From the NCBI RefSeq assembly GCF_001429605.1, contig NZ_LMSS01000002.1, forward strand, positions 352,618-416,617: a stretch of DNA of 64,000 bases, read 5' to 3'. This document shows positions 33,896-42,343 of the stretch, piece by piece. The DNA comes from Phycicoccus sp. Soil802. GTDB lineage: Bacteria; Actinomycetota; Actinomycetes; Actinomycetales; Dermatophilaceae. The notes beneath the pieces were generated by a model, which was not told where the DNA came from, made no database searches, and saw only the letters and a program-made list of their open reading frames with translations. Position 1 is the stretch's first letter. Each line of letters begins with the position of its first letter. The translations under genes and the position numbers were made by a program.

Positions 33896-33957
33896 CTACG
33901 GATCAGAAGGTTAGGGGTTCGAATCCCTTCGGGCGCACTCTGCGTTGAGACAGACGA
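33896..33957. repeat. attR: partial tRNA-Arg copy
   Basis: Bases 33,896-33,938 repeat the tRNA-Arg 3' half exactly, and 33,940-33,957 repeat the 18 bases downstream of the tRNA after one mismatch. The 5' half of the tRNA is absent, so this copy is not a functional tRNA. It ends the island. Confidence 0.93.
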
Positions 33958-33960
33958 TGG

Positions 33961-33991
33961 GGCCCCCGCTCGCGGAAACGCGACGGGGGCC
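33961..33991 (-). terminator. Terminator beyond attR, serves the tetR-like gene
   Basis: GGCCCCCG (33,961-33,968) pairs with CGGGGGCC (33,984-33,991), extended inward by CGCG/CGCG with a GAAA loop. It abuts the stop of the TetR-family gene. A hairpin of similar design lies after the intact tRNA at 908-938, so both island ends keep a tRNA-type terminator. Confidence 0.65.
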
Positions 33992-34729
33992 TTACTCGTG
34001 CCCCGGCTGGCCCACCTCGCCGCCGGCCTGGAGGCGGAGGCCGGCCAGGGTGAGGTCGAGCGCCGCGAGGAACTGCTCGCGGTCGTCGTGCCCGGCGAAC
34101 TCGTCGGCGATCTGGCTGACGAACGGGAACTGGTCTGGGTCCGCGGCCCGCCACGTCGCGGCATACCGAGCGAGGAACTCGGCGCGGTCGACGGCGCCGC
34201 TGACGACCTCCTCGGGTGGGTCCTGACCCAGGTCGGCGGCTGTGCCGACGACGACCCCGACGATCGCGGAGACGGCGTGGAACCGCTCCTTCGGCGTCAG
34301 GTCGAGGCGCAGGGTCTGCTGGCCGAGCTTCTCGTAGAGGAGGAGGGAGTTGCCCTGGACGTCGGTGTTGCGCATGAAGTACGCGGCCAGCCACGGCCGG
34401 TCCACGATCGCGTCGAACAACGTCACGGCCATGACCCGCAGGTCCGCGATCGGGTCGTCGGTGCCGGGCTGTCCCTCGACGGCGGTCAACACCCCAGCGA
34501 GGACGTGGTCGGTCGCGCGGTCGAGCAGGTCGTCCTTGCTCGTGACGTACCAGTAGATGCTGCCGACGCCGGTGCCGAGGCGGGCTGCCAGCGCGCGGAA
34601 GGTCAGGGCCGAGTCGCCGGCCTCGTCGAGCAGCTCCACTGCCGCGGTGAGCACGGCGTCGAGCGAGTGCGAGGCGCGCCGGCGACCGGGTGGACGACGG
34701 TCCACTGCTCGCGTTCGGGGGCCTGCCAT
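33992..34729 (-). CDS. TetR-family transcriptional repressor of the adjacent MFS pump
   Basis: This 245-residue regulator has the N-terminal HTH LTFRALAARLGTGVGSIYWY followed by VTSKDDLLDRATDHVL, typical of TetR/AcrR. The C-terminal ligand domain belongs to the TetR_C class with AVVGVVVGTA-like helices (here AIVGVVVGTAADLG). It is divergent from the MFS gene at 34,826, with two dyads between them. The start is either 34,729 or 34,738; a weak GGATGG favours 34,729. Confidence 0.9.
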   Translation of the reverse strand: MAGPRTRAVDRRPPGRRRASHSLDAVLTAAVELLDEAGDSALTFRALAARLGTGVGSIYWYVTSKDDLLDRATDHVLAGVLTAVEGQPGTDDPIADLRVMAVTLFDAIVDRPWLAAYFMRNTDVQGNSLLLYEKLGQQTLRLDLTPKERFHAVSAIVGVVVGTAADLGQDPPEEVVSGAVDRAEFLARYAATWRAADPDQFPFVSQIADEFAGHDDREQFLAALDLTLAGLRLQAGGEVGQPGHE

Positions 34730-34758
34730 GACGTCCATCCAACCACAGCTTGCGGATT

Positions 34759-34798
34759 TATCGAACAATGTTCTATCGTCTGGAACGTCGTTCGATAG
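34759..34798. promoter_or_regulatory. Paired TetR operator sites
   Basis: Two similar dyads lie between the divergent genes: GAACAATGTTC (34,763-34,773) and GAACGTCGTTC (34,783-34,793), centres 20 bp apart (about two turns). They are flanked by TATC and GATAG extensions that make the pair mirror-like. The arrangement fits two TetR dimers on the same DNA face. Confidence 0.75.
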
Positions 34799-34825
34799 TC
34801 GACGACGCCTCGAGAGGAGGGCCCC

Positions 34826-36325
34826 ATGACGCCTACTGATGTGACCACCACCGCCACGCCCACCGCGGCACCCACGTACCGGTCGCTGCGGGCGGCCTGG
34901 GTTCCGCTGGCCGCGCTCTGCCTGGCCTTCTTCGTCGAGATGGTCGACAACACCTTGCTGTCGATCGCGCTGCCCACGATCGGGCGCGACCTCGGGAGCG
35001 GCACCACGGCTCTGCAGTGGGTCACCGGCGCCTACTCCCTGACGTTCGGCGGGCTGCTCCTCACCGCGGGTTCGGTTGCCGACCGACTCGGGCGCCGTCG
35101 GGTGCTGCTCGTCGGGCTCGCGGTCTTCGGCCTCCTCAGCCTGGCCGTGGCCGCCGTGTCCACGGCCGCCGAGCTGATCACCCTGCGAGCCGGGCTCGGC
35201 ATCGCCGCCGCGGCGATGGCGCCGATCACCAACTCGCTGGTCTTCCGCCTCTTCGACGACCGGGCACTGCGCATGCGGGCCATGACCGTGATGATCGTCG
35301 TGGGCATGTCGGGCTTCGTGCTCGGCCCCTTGCTGGGCGGCACCGCGCTGGCCCACGTGCGGTGGGAGTGGCTCCTGGTGGTCAACGCGCCGATTGCGCT
35401 GCTGGCCTTCATCGGAGTGCGGCTCGGCGTCCCGGCCGACCGCCGGGAGGACCTGACGGACGACGGGCTCGACCTGCCCGGAGCCCTTCTCAGCGTTGCC
35501 ACGATCGGCCTCGCCTGCTGGTCACTGACCAGTGGCGTCGAGCACGGCTGGGGCTCCCTGGTGACGATCGGCTCGATCGCGGGCGCCCTCGTGGCCGGGG
35601 CGTGGTTCGTGCGCCACGAACGCCGCAGTGCCGCGCCGATGCTCGACCTCGGCCTCTTCTCGAACGGCACCGTCCGCGGCGCCTCGATCGCCCAGATCGG
35701 CACGTCGATCGCGATGGCCAGCGTGATGTTCGGCCTGATCCTGCACTTCCAGTACGCCTACGGGTGGAGCCCCGTCCGCGCCGGCCTGGCGAACCTGCCG
35801 ATCATCCTCACGATGGTCGTGGCGACGCCGTTGTCCGAGTGGTTGGCGAGGCGCTTCGGCCACCGGATCGCGTGCCTCGTGGGGGCTGGCTTCCTGGCCG
35901 GGTCGCTCGGCGGGCTCTCCTGGGGCGTCGACCACGGTTACCTCGCCATCGCGGTCTGCCTGGTCCTGATGACGATCGGCCTGCGGACGGTCATGACGAT
36001 CTGTGCAGTAGCCCTGGTCGACGCGATGCCGGCCAACCGCACCTCGATCGGCACCGCGCTCAACGACACCGCGCAGGAGGTCGGCACCAGCCTCGGCACG
36101 GCCGTCGTCGGCACGATGATCGCCGCGCTGGTCACCACCCAGCTGCCCGCGGGCACGTGGAGCACTGGTCTGGTCGCGTCGTTCTTCCACGGCGAGCGGA
36201 TCACCTACGCCCTGCTCGCGGTGGTCGTCGGGATGGTCGCGGCCGGTGGCGCTCTCACGCTCACGAACTCCCACACCGTCGAGGAGCACCCGGTCGAGGA
36301 GCACCCGGACGACGAGACCGCCTGA
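34826..36325 (+). CDS. MFS drug efflux transporter, DHA2 (EmrB/QacA) type
   Basis: A 499-residue, 14-TM proton antiporter. TM1 motif FVEMVDNTLLSIALPTIGRD with the DHA2-typical acidic-Asn pair, motif A loop GSVADRLGRRRVLLVG and motif C GMSGFVLGPLLGG are all present. It should export hydrophobic drugs or cations. The tail has a His/Glu repeat (VEEHPVEEHPDDE). It is divergent from its TetR regulator and convergent with idi, the stop codons being only two bases apart. Confidence 0.92.
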   Translation: MTPTDVTTTATPTAAPTYRSLRAAWVPLAALCLAFFVEMVDNTLLSIALPTIGRDLGSGTTALQWVTGAYSLTFGGLLLTAGSVADRLGRRRVLLVGLAVFGLLSLAVAAVSTAAELITLRAGLGIAAAAMAPITNSLVFRLFDDRALRMRAMTVMIVVGMSGFVLGPLLGGTALAHVRWEWLLVVNAPIALLAFIGVRLGVPADRREDLTDDGLDLPGALLSVATIGLACWSLTSGVEHGWGSLVTIGSIAGALVAGAWFVRHERRSAAPMLDLGLFSNGTVRGASIAQIGTSIAMASVMFGLILHFQYAYGWSPVRAGLANLPIILTMVVATPLSEWLARRFGHRIACLVGAGFLAGSLGGLSWGVDHGYLAIAVCLVLMTIGLRTVMTICAVALVDAMPANRTSIGTALNDTAQEVGTSLGTAVVGTMIAALVTTQLPAGTWSTGLVASFFHGERITYALLAVVVGMVAAGGALTLTNSHTVEEHPVEEHPDDETA

Positions 36326-36327
36326 CG

Positions 36328-36912
36328 TCAGCTGTCGAGGCGGGCGGCTGGGGGGAGCAGCGCTGGATCTGCGGCGGGCCAGTCCCGGGGGTTGGGGCCG
36401 AGGAGCACGAGCTGCTCGACCTGCTCCCGACACCACGAGGACACCGCCCGCCGTCCGTCGAGCACCTCGACCGAGAACGTCGACCAGGGGACCCACTCGG
36501 CGCCACCGACCTCGGCCGGTTCGAGGCCCAGCTCACGACCGGGAAGCACCCCGACGAACACCGGGCACAGCTCGTTCTCGACCACGCCCTCCATCTCGGC
36601 GACGTACCCGAACTCCGGCAGCACCAGCCGCAGCTCGCCCACCGTGACGCCCAGCTCGTCGAGCGCCCGACGCCTGGCAGCCGTGTCGAGCGCCTCGCCC
36701 GGGGCCGGGTGGCCGCAGACCGAGTTGGTCCACACCCCGGGAAAGGTCGCCTTCGTCCCCGCCCGTTGCGTGACGAGCAGCGCCCCTTCCGGGTCGACGA
36801 GGTATGCCGAGAAGGCCAGGTGCCGGGGCGTCTGGCCGTGGTGGACGGTCGCCTTGTCCTGCGTTCCGACCGCGCGGCCGTGGTCGTCAAGGAGGACGAC
36901 GAGCTCGGTCAC
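36328..36912 (-). CDS. idi: Isopentenyl-diphosphate delta-isomerase, type I
   Basis: A 194-residue Nudix-fold enzyme interconverting IPP and DMAPP. Catalytic Cys is in FPGVWTNSVCGHPAPGE, the metal-binding His/Glu set in the HLAFSAYL region and EMEGVVENELCPVFVG, and Nudix-like RRRALDELGV is intact. The GTG start at 36,912 overlaps the stop of the flavoprotein gene as GTGA. Being last in the PKS-methyltransferase-flavoprotein-idi operon implies isoprenoid supply to the pathway, perhaps for the divergent prenyltransferase. Confidence 0.93.
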   Translation of the reverse strand: MTELVVLLDDHGRAVGTQDKATVHHGQTPRHLAFSAYLVDPEGALLVTQRAGTKATFPGVWTNSVCGHPAPGEALDTAARRRALDELGVTVGELRLVLPEFGYVAEMEGVVENELCPVFVGVLPGRELGLEPAEVGGAEWVPWSTFSVEVLDGRRAVSSWCREQVEQLVLLGPNPRDWPAADPALLPPAARLDS

Positions 36913-37967
36913 GCCGACCGGCCCAGCTCGTTGACGGCCGCCGAGAACACCCAGGGCGCTCGCGCCGCCAGCGGCACCAGGGCGCGACGGGCAACCTGTG
37001 GGCGGGTGGCCTGCAGCAGCCCGTGGGTCAGCAGCGAGCACCGCCAGGTGGCTGCGAGCCATCCGCGCTCGTAGTCGGCCGGCCGGTCGGCAGCAATCGC
37101 CGCAACTGCGGCCCGCGCCTGGGCCAGCCCCAGCGAGATGCCCTCACCGGTCAGCGCGTCCACGTAGCCGCTGGCGTCGCCGACCAGCAGCACCCGGCCG
37201 GCGACCCGGTGCCGGCTGCGTTGCCGCAACGGACCGGCGCCTTGCACGGCCGAGGCCGGCCCCACCCCGGCGAGGCGTTCGGCGAGCGGCGGGAACTGGG
37301 CGAGGTGCTCGGCGAACGGTCGGCGTCGACGGCTCAGGACCGCGACGCCCACCAGGTCGTCGGCGACCGGGGTGACGTAGGCCTCGGCATCCTGGGCCCA
37401 GAGGACGTCGACATGACTCGACCACGGCGCGATCGCGAAGTGCTGGCGCAGCCCGTACCGGCCGGGCCGGCTCGCCGGTCGGTCGAGGCCGAGGTGTCGA
37501 CGGGCCCAGGAGTGCAGCCCGTCGGCGGCGACCACGTGACCGGCGCGAATGGTCGGCCCACCCTCGCCACCCGGCAGCCGAGTCGTCACGTCGACGCCGT
37601 CGGCGTCCTGGCTCAAGCCGGTCGCCGACAGTCGGCGGACCGTGACGTCGGCGTCGGCGGTCGCCTCGCTCAGGCGGGCATGCAGCTCGGTCCGACGGAC
37701 GCCGAGACCGGGGCCCCGGGTGAAGTCCGCGACGGCGCTGCCGTTGCGCGCCAGATAGCGGATCCCGTTGAAGGGGTGGCCCTTTGGCCGCACGCCGAGG
37801 TCGTCGAGGGCGGCGAGCCCTCCGGGCATCAGGCCCTCACCGCACGCCTTGTCCACGGGGCCGGGGCGCGGCTCGAGCACCTCGACCGTGAAGCCGCGTC
37901 GCACGGCATACAAGGCGGTGGCCAGGCCCACGGGGCCACCGCCGATGACGAGGAGGTCGACGCTCAC
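36909..37967 (-). CDS. FAD-dependent oxidoreductase, geranylgeranyl reductase / aromatic hydroxylase family
   Basis: This 352-residue flavoprotein has the FAD Rossmann motif VDLLVIGGGPVGLATALYAV at the N-terminus, the PHBH-fold CGEGLMPGGLAALDDLGV segment, and the second FAD motif VAGRVLLVGDASGYVDALTG followed by GEGISLGLAQA. Relatives saturate isoprenoid chains or hydroxylate phenolics; in type III PKS clusters (srsC-like) they convert resorcinols to quinols. Its GTG start overlaps the upstream methyltransferase stop and its own stop overlaps idi, so expression is tightly coupled. Which reaction it performs is open. Confidence 0.88.
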   Translation of the reverse strand: MSVDLLVIGGGPVGLATALYAVRRGFTVEVLEPRPGPVDKACGEGLMPGGLAALDDLGVRPKGHPFNGIRYLARNGSAVADFTRGPGLGVRRTELHARLSEATADADVTVRRLSATGLSQDADGVDVTTRLPGGEGGPTIRAGHVVAADGLHSWARRHLGLDRPASRPGRYGLRQHFAIAPWSSHVDVLWAQDAEAYVTPVADDLVGVAVLSRRRRPFAEHLAQFPPLAERLAGVGPASAVQGAGPLRQRSRHRVAGRVLLVGDASGYVDALTGEGISLGLAQARAAVAAIAADRPADYERGWLAATWRCSLLTHGLLQATRPQVARRALVPLAARAPWVFSAAVNELGRSA

Positions 37968-38494
37968 GCCGCACCGGCTCGGAGCCCGAGCGCCTGCTCC
38001 TCCACCCGGATCCGCACCGACAGCAGGAGGAGGTTGAGGACCGTGAAGGCCGCTGCGGTGACCCACGCGGTGTGGACCAGCGGCAGCGCGAAGCCTTCGA
38101 CGACCACGGCGACGTAGTTGGGGTGACGCAGCAGGCGGTAGGGACCGCCGGCGACCAGGGCGGCGCCGGGCACGACGATGACGCGGGTGTTCCACTGCGG
38201 CCCGAGCGTTGCGATGCACCACCAGCGCAGGCCCTGCGCGAGCCCGACGAGGACGAGCATCGGCCACCCCAGCAGGGGGATGAAGGGCCGGTCGGCGGCG
38301 ACGACCTCGACGAGCGCTCCGACGAGGAGCGCGGTGTGCAGCAGCACCATGACCGGGAAGTGGCCGCGACCCGACTCCACCCCACCGCGCGCGAAGGCCC
38401 ACGCAGCATGGCGGTTGGACACGACCATCTCGGCGAGGCGTTCGAGCCCCACCGCGGCGATGAGCACGGTGAACAGGGTCTGTGAGGTGGACAT
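37964..38494 (-). CDS. Isoprenylcysteine carboxyl methyltransferase (ICMT)-family membrane methyltransferase
   Basis: This 176-residue protein has four to five TM helices. The SAM-binding ICMT signature is GGPYRLLRHPNYVAVVVEGF, preceded by WWCIATLGPQWNTRVIVVPG. Bacterial members next to type III PKS genes methylate the PKS product (srsB-like, from knowledge of Streptomyces phenolic-lipid loci). It lies 5 bp after the PKS gene and overlaps the flavoprotein gene by GTGA. Confidence 0.9.
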   Translation of the reverse strand: MSTSQTLFTVLIAAVGLERLAEMVVSNRHAAWAFARGGVESGRGHFPVMVLLHTALLVGALVEVVAADRPFIPLLGWPMLVLVGLAQGLRWWCIATLGPQWNTRVIVVPGAALVAGGPYRLLRHPNYVAVVVEGFALPLVHTAWVTAAAFTVLNLLLLSVRIRVEEQALGLRAGAA

Positions 38495-38499
38495 CGTCG

Positions 38500-39579
38500 T
38501 CAGCCGGCCGCTCGGAGCAGCACCATCTCGAGGCAGAACCCCGGGCCCATGGCCATCAGGACGCCGTACGACCCGGGCGTCGGGGGGCGGTCGCGCAGGG
38601 TGTCGGCGAGGACGTGCAGCACCGAGGCCGACGACAGGTTGCCGATCCGGTCGAGGGAGTCCCACGTCACGCCGAGGGCATCGCGCGGCACCTCGAGCGC
38701 GTCGGCCATCGCCTCCAGCACCTTGGGTCCGCCGGGGTGGGCGACCCAGAAGCCGATGTCGGCTCGGCTGAGGCCGTGCCTGTCCAGGAAGCCGTCGATG
38801 TCCTCGCCGAGGTTGGCCCGCACCAGGTCAGGCACCTCGACGCCGAGGACGATCCGCAGGCCGGAGGCGCCGACGTCCCAGCCCATGGCGCGCTCGCTGT
38901 CGGGGTACATGCGGCTCCGGGTCGCCAGCACCCGCAGGTCGTGGCCGGTGTCGGGACCGAGCTCGGCCGCCTTGTCGGCGCCCACGATGACCACGGCTGC
39001 GGCACCGTCGCCGAACAGCCCGCTGGCGACGAGGTTGGCGGTGGAGGTGTCGTCGCGCTGGACGGTCAGGCTGCAGAGCTCGGCCGACAGGAGGACCGCG
39101 ACGTCGCCGGGGTGGCCGAGCAGGTGGTCGTGGACGCGGGCCACGCCGGCCGCCCCGGCGACACAGCCGAGGCCCACGATCGGCACCCGTTTCACGTCCG
39201 GGCGCAGGCCGATCCGAGCGGCGATCCGGGCCTCCAACGACGGGACTGCCAGCCCCGTCACCGTCGTCGAGACGATGAGGTCGACGTCGGTGGGGGTGAG
39301 ACCCACCGCCTTCAGCGCATCGACGACCGCTTCGGCGCCGAGGTCCACGGCGACCGCGATGAACTCGTCGTTGGCCTCCCCGAAGTCGCGCAACGCGGCA
39401 TACCGCTCCAGGGGCAGCGCGAGGTGACGGTGGCTCACGCCGGCGTTCGCGTGGATCCGCTCGAGCAGCAGCCGGTCGACGCCGTGCGCACCGAGGACGG
39501 ACGCGAAGGCGGCGGTCACCTCACCCTGGGCGTAGCGGTGCTCGGGCAGGACCCCGGCGACGGACACGATGCGGCTCAC
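38500..39579 (-). CDS. Type III polyketide synthase (chalcone/stilbene synthase family)
   Basis: A 359-residue homodimeric ketosynthase. The catalytic triad is intact: Cys139 in [14 protein letters not shown], His281 in [15 protein letters not shown], Asn314 in [11 protein letters not shown]. The GxGPG-type loop near the C-terminus is [15 protein letters not shown]. It would condense malonyl-CoA onto an acyl or acetyl starter to give resorcinols, pyrones or naphthols. It is the first gene of a four-gene operon with ICMT, flavoprotein and idi, opposite a divergent UbiA gene. Product cannot be predicted from the triad alone. Confidence 0.95.
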   Translation of the reverse strand: MSRIVSVAGVLPEHRYAQGEVTAAFASVLGAHGVDRLLLERIHANAGVSHRHLALPLERYAALRDFGEANDEFIAVAVDLGAEAVVDALKAVGLTPTDVDLIVSTTVTGLAVPSLEARIAARIGLRPDVKRVPIVGLGCVAGAAGVARVHDHLLGHPGDVAVLLSAELCSLTVQRDDTSTANLVASGLFGDGAAAVVIVGADKAAELGPDTGHDLRVLATRSRMYPDSERAMGWDVGASGLRIVLGVEVPDLVRANLGEDIDGFLDRHGLSRADIGFWVAHPGGPKVLEAMADALEVPRDALGVTWDSLDRIGNLSSASVLHVLADTLRDRPPTPGSYGVLMAMGPGFCLEMVLLRAAG

Positions 39580-39660
39580 GAGGAGAGCGTAGGCACACCA
39601 GCGGCCGTCGTGTGTCGCCGGGACCGTCGGGCTTGGCCGGTGGCCGCCTAGGGTGGGCCC

Positions 39661-40488
39661 GTGTCCAGCGAGCCGGTGTCAGCGTCGTCGACGTCGCGCA
39701 CCGCGCTGGTACGGGCCTGTCACCCCGGTCCCACGCTCGCCGTCACGGTGCTGGTGGCGCTCCTCTCGGTGGCCCTCGACCTCGACCTGGCGACCGGCAT
39801 CCTGGTCACCACCGCCGTCTTCACCGGTCAGCTCACCATCGGGTGGTCCAACGACCTTATCGACGCCGCCCGCGACCGTGCCGTCGCGCGCGAGGACAAA
39901 CCCCTGGCCAGCGGAGAGCTCTCGGAAGCTTTGGTGCGCAGAGCGATCGGTGTCGCCGGTGTCGCCTGCGTCGTCCTGTCGTTCCTGTGTGGCTGGCGCT
40001 CGGCCCTGGTGCACCTGTTCCTCGGGGTGGGCAGTGGCTGGGCCTACAACCTCGGGCTCAAGCGCACCGCCTGGTCAGCGCTGCCGTATGCCGTGGCGTT
40101 CGGTGCGCTGCCCGCCGTCGTGTCGCTGGCGGCCCCGGACCGGGCGTGGCCACCGGTGTGGATGATGGCCACCGGGGCGGTCCTCGGGGTGGGGGCGCAC
40201 CTGCTCAACGCCCTGCCCGACCTGTCGGACGACGCCGCCACCGGAGTGCGCGGGTTGCCGCAGCGGCTCGGTGCGGGGCGGGTGCGGGTGATCGCTGCCG
40301 CAGTGCTGTTGGCCGGTTCGGTCGTGGCGACGTTCGGGCCGGGTGGCGTGGTGCCTGCCGGTGCCTGGGTCGGCCTGGCCGCGTGCGTGCTGCTCGCCCT
40401 GTTCGCCGTGCTCGGTCGGGGGAAGGGCCCCTTCGTCGCGGCCATCGGCATCGCCCTGGTCGACGTGGCGGTCCTGGTCCTGCGCTGA
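39661..40488 (+). CDS. UbiA-family prenyltransferase
   Basis: This 275-residue protein has about nine TM helices. The first Asp-rich motif is [20 protein letters not shown] (NDxxDxxxD); the second is less canonical, in [20 protein letters not shown]. Such enzymes attach prenyl diphosphates to aromatic or quinone acceptors in the membrane. Start is GTG. It is divergent from the type III PKS operon, 81 bp apart, and together with idi suggests a prenylated polyketide or meroterpenoid quinone pathway. Other acceptors such as menaquinone precursors cannot be excluded. Confidence 0.9.
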   Translation: MSSEPVSASSTSRTALVRACHPGPTLAVTVLVALLSVALDLDLATGILVTTAVFTGQLTIGWSNDLIDAARDRAVAREDKPLASGELSEALVRRAIGVAGVACVVLSFLCGWRSALVHLFLGVGSGWAYNLGLKRTAWSALPYAVAFGALPAVVSLAAPDRAWPPVWMMATGAVLGVGAHLLNALPDLSDDAATGVRGLPQRLGAGRVRVIAAAVLLAGSVVATFGPGGVVPAGAWVGLAACVLLALFAVLGRGKGPFVAAIGIALVDVAVLVLR

Positions 40489-40506
40489 TGCCCTCGGCTC
40501 CGTGAG

Positions 40507-40555
40507 TGAGCGCCAACCCACTGTCAGGTCGACTCGGTGAGTGGGTTGGCGCTCA
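40507..40555. terminator. 16-bp perfect inverted repeat between convergent genes
   Basis: TGAGCGCCAACCCACT (40,507-40,522) and AGTGGGTTGGCGCTCA (40,540-40,555) are exact complements around a 17-nt loop. It sits between ubiA-like (+) and the small membrane protein gene (-). No T tract. Confidence 0.7.
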
Positions 40556-40582
40556 GTGAAGAGGCGACACGGTCATCGGGGT

Positions 40583-40768
40583 TCAGCGCTTTCGGCGCGC
40601 CCCCAAGGCGACCACGATGCCGATCAGGGCGACGAAGGGCCCGATGACGGCCCAGATCGGGACGCCGCTCATGCCGCTGCCACCCACGATGTCGAGTCCC
40701 TGCAAGGTCCAGAGGAGGCCGACCAGGACGAGCAGGATGCCGATGCCGAGCGCTACGCGTGGGTGCAC
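40583..40768 (-). CDS. Small two-TM membrane protein (61 aa)
   Basis: Two clear helices (VALGIGILLVLVGLLWTLQG and VPIWAVIGPFVALIGIVVAL) and a basic tail GARRKR. The WTLQGLDIVGGSGMSG linker is a pattern I recall from conserved actinobacterial small proteins. Start is GTG. No function known. Confidence 0.75.
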   Translation of the reverse strand: MHPRVALGIGILLVLVGLLWTLQGLDIVGGSGMSGVPIWAVIGPFVALIGIVVALGARRKR

Positions 40769-40790
40769 GTCGTGAGCCTATGCCCGGGGC

Positions 40791-41795
40791 TCAGGCGCCA
40801 CGGTCGGCCGCGAGGTGGGCACGGAGGGCGACGTAGACCTTGCGGACCCCCATCGCCCGCTGCAGGTCGTCCTGGATGCGGGTGAAGAACTCGCGCCGGT
40901 AGTTCTGGTCGATCACGGCTTGCACGGTGAAGTAGAGGCCGGCGAACGCGGACAGGAAGATGGCGACCGAGAACAGCTCGTCACTCACGAGGTGGAACGG
41001 CCCCGTGTAGTGCGGCTCCGAGCCCACCCACGCCTCGATCACGCTGGGGCGGATGGCGATCGAGCCGAAGACGACGAAGAACCCGAAGACGATCAGCACC
41101 AGTGACAGCATCTGGATCGCCTGGGCGATGAAGAGCATGAGCATGAGGTTGCGGCGCTGTAGCGGGGGCAGCCGGATGCCGGCCACCTCGGTCGCGAGGT
41201 GTGGCTCGGCGAGGATCTCGCGCGCGGCCGAGGCCACCGGGGTCCCGACGCAGGTGGCCGCGAGCATCTCGCCCTCGACCTCGGCGCCGACCCGCTCGAT
41301 CTCGCTGCGGAACGACGGCGCGAGGAAGGCGACCGCGAGCAGCGCGAAGATCCCGACGCAGACCCACAGCAACGGCCGGGGCAACGCCGAGGACACTTGC
41401 CAGACCTCGGTGTTGATGAAGAGGAAGGTGATGAACAGCAGCAGGAACGGCAGGGCGCGTGTCGCCAGCGGGCCGATCAGCGACCGGTTCTCCCAGGCGT
41501 GGGCCAGCGCCCAGCGGCCGATCCGCCCGACCCGGAACACCCGGACCGCCCGGCCCAGGGCGACCACGGCTGCGGTGAGGAGTCCCGCCGCGACGGCCTC
41601 GCCGACCCCGGCGTCGAGGTTGAGCGCGACCACCGTCACGAGCACGGCTGGCGCCACGGCGAGCACGGCCCAGAGGCCGACGATCCGCGGCACGAGGGCC
41701 CGCTGGATCGCCTCGTGACCCGCTTCGACGAAGTACGGCAACCCGTGGGAGTCGAACCAGGCCTCGCACTTGGCGACGTCGTTCGTGGTGAGCAC
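40791..41795 (-). CDS. Multi-pass membrane protein, unknown function
   Basis: This 334-residue protein begins with a soluble segment (NDVAKCEAWFDSHGLPYFVE) and then about six TM helices, for example LPFLLLFITFLFINTEVWQV and MLSLVLIVFGFFVVFGSIAI. A charged cytoplasmic region with Arg-rich elements (RREFFTRIQDDLQRAMG) ends the protein. No enzyme or transporter motif is recognised. Probably monocistronic with the small 40,583 gene downstream. Confidence 0.7.
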   Translation of the reverse strand: MLTTNDVAKCEAWFDSHGLPYFVEAGHEAIQRALVPRIVGLWAVLAVAPAVLVTVVALNLDAGVGEAVAAGLLTAAVVALGRAVRVFRVGRIGRWALAHAWENRSLIGPLATRALPFLLLFITFLFINTEVWQVSSALPRPLLWVCVGIFALLAVAFLAPSFRSEIERVGAEVEGEMLAATCVGTPVASAAREILAEPHLATEVAGIRLPPLQRRNLMLMLFIAQAIQMLSLVLIVFGFFVVFGSIAIRPSVIEAWVGSEPHYTGPFHLVSDELFSVAIFLSAFAGLYFTVQAVIDQNYRREFFTRIQDDLQRAMGVRKVYVALRAHLAADRGA

Positions 41796-41862
41796 GACGT
41801 CAGCCTCTCAGGTGTCGGCGGCGGCGCCGAGTCACCACGCAGCACCCGTCATCCCACTCCGG

Positions 41863-42318
41863 TCACACGACACAGAACTCGTTGCCCTCGGGATCGCGCA
41901 GGGTCACCGCGTAGTAGTCCGCGCCCTCCGGCGCGTTGCGGTAGGCGATGCTCGCGCCGAGCCCGACCAGGCGCTCGACCTCGGCGTCCACGCTCGCCCG
42001 CCGCTCGGCATACGGCATCGCCTCGCGACCCGGCGTGTGCCGGACGTCGAGGTGCAGCCGGTTCTTGACCGACTTGGGCTCCGGCACCTCCTGGAACCAG
42101 ATGCGCGGCCGCACGCCCTCGGGGTCGACGATCGCCCCGCTGCCCTCCTCCGCACCCACGAGCTCCTCCTCCGGGATGCCGCCGGCACGCCAGTAGGCGA
42201 GCCACGAGTCCCAGCCGTCCGGAGCCGGCTCGGGCACGTAGCCGAGCGCCTCGCACCAGAACGACACGAGGCGGGAGGTGTCGGCGCAGTCGATGGTCAG
42301 GTGCCAGTTCGCGGTCAT
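41863..42318 (-). CDS. VOC (glyoxalase/bleomycin-resistance) family protein
   Basis: This 151-residue protein has a single VOC fold with opening HLTIDCADTSRLVSFWCEAL, middle strand VKNRLHLDVRHTPGRE and closing AVTLRDPEGNEFCVV. Metal-ligand candidates are the first His and the Glu in PEGNEF. Substrate unknown; relatives are dioxygenases, epimerases or drug-binding proteins. Two more VOC proteins occur at 61,833 and 63,218. Confidence 0.85.
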   Translation of the reverse strand: MTANWHLTIDCADTSRLVSFWCEALGYVPEPAPDGWDSWLAYWRAGGIPEEELVGAEEGSGAIVDPEGVRPRIWFQEVPEPKSVKNRLHLDVRHTPGREAMPYAERRASVDAEVERLVGLGASIAYRNAPEGADYYAVTLRDPEGNEFCVV

Positions 42319-42343
42319 CCCGGCAGTGTCGCACCGGGGTCCG

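Larger units (their letters stand above)
842..33938. mobile_element. Integrative genomic island in tRNA-Arg, about 33.05 kb, carrying stress and redox cargo
   Basis: Boundaries are the two copies of the 43-bp tRNA 3'-half repeat (842-884 and 33,896-33,938), offset by 33,054 bp. A tyrosine recombinase gene starts about 160 bp inside the tRNA-side end. The island holds about 30 genes, an IS481 element and several gene remnants. I see no relaxase, type IV secretion, replication, excisionase or phage structural gene, so it is probably mobilised in trans or no longer mobile. The host octamer CGGCATAC/GTATGCCG is far rarer inside than in the chromosome to the right, which supports acquisition from another genome. 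Confidence 0.88.

Noticed and set aside
842-33938. Prophage or conjugative element
   Set aside because: No capsid, terminase, tail, lysis, relaxase, coupling-protein or type IV secretion genes were found among the island genes.
35017-37074. A 685-codon plus-strand frame across the efflux gene and idi
   Set aside because: No domain is recognised; it is the shifted shadow of the DHA2 transporter and the complement of idi.
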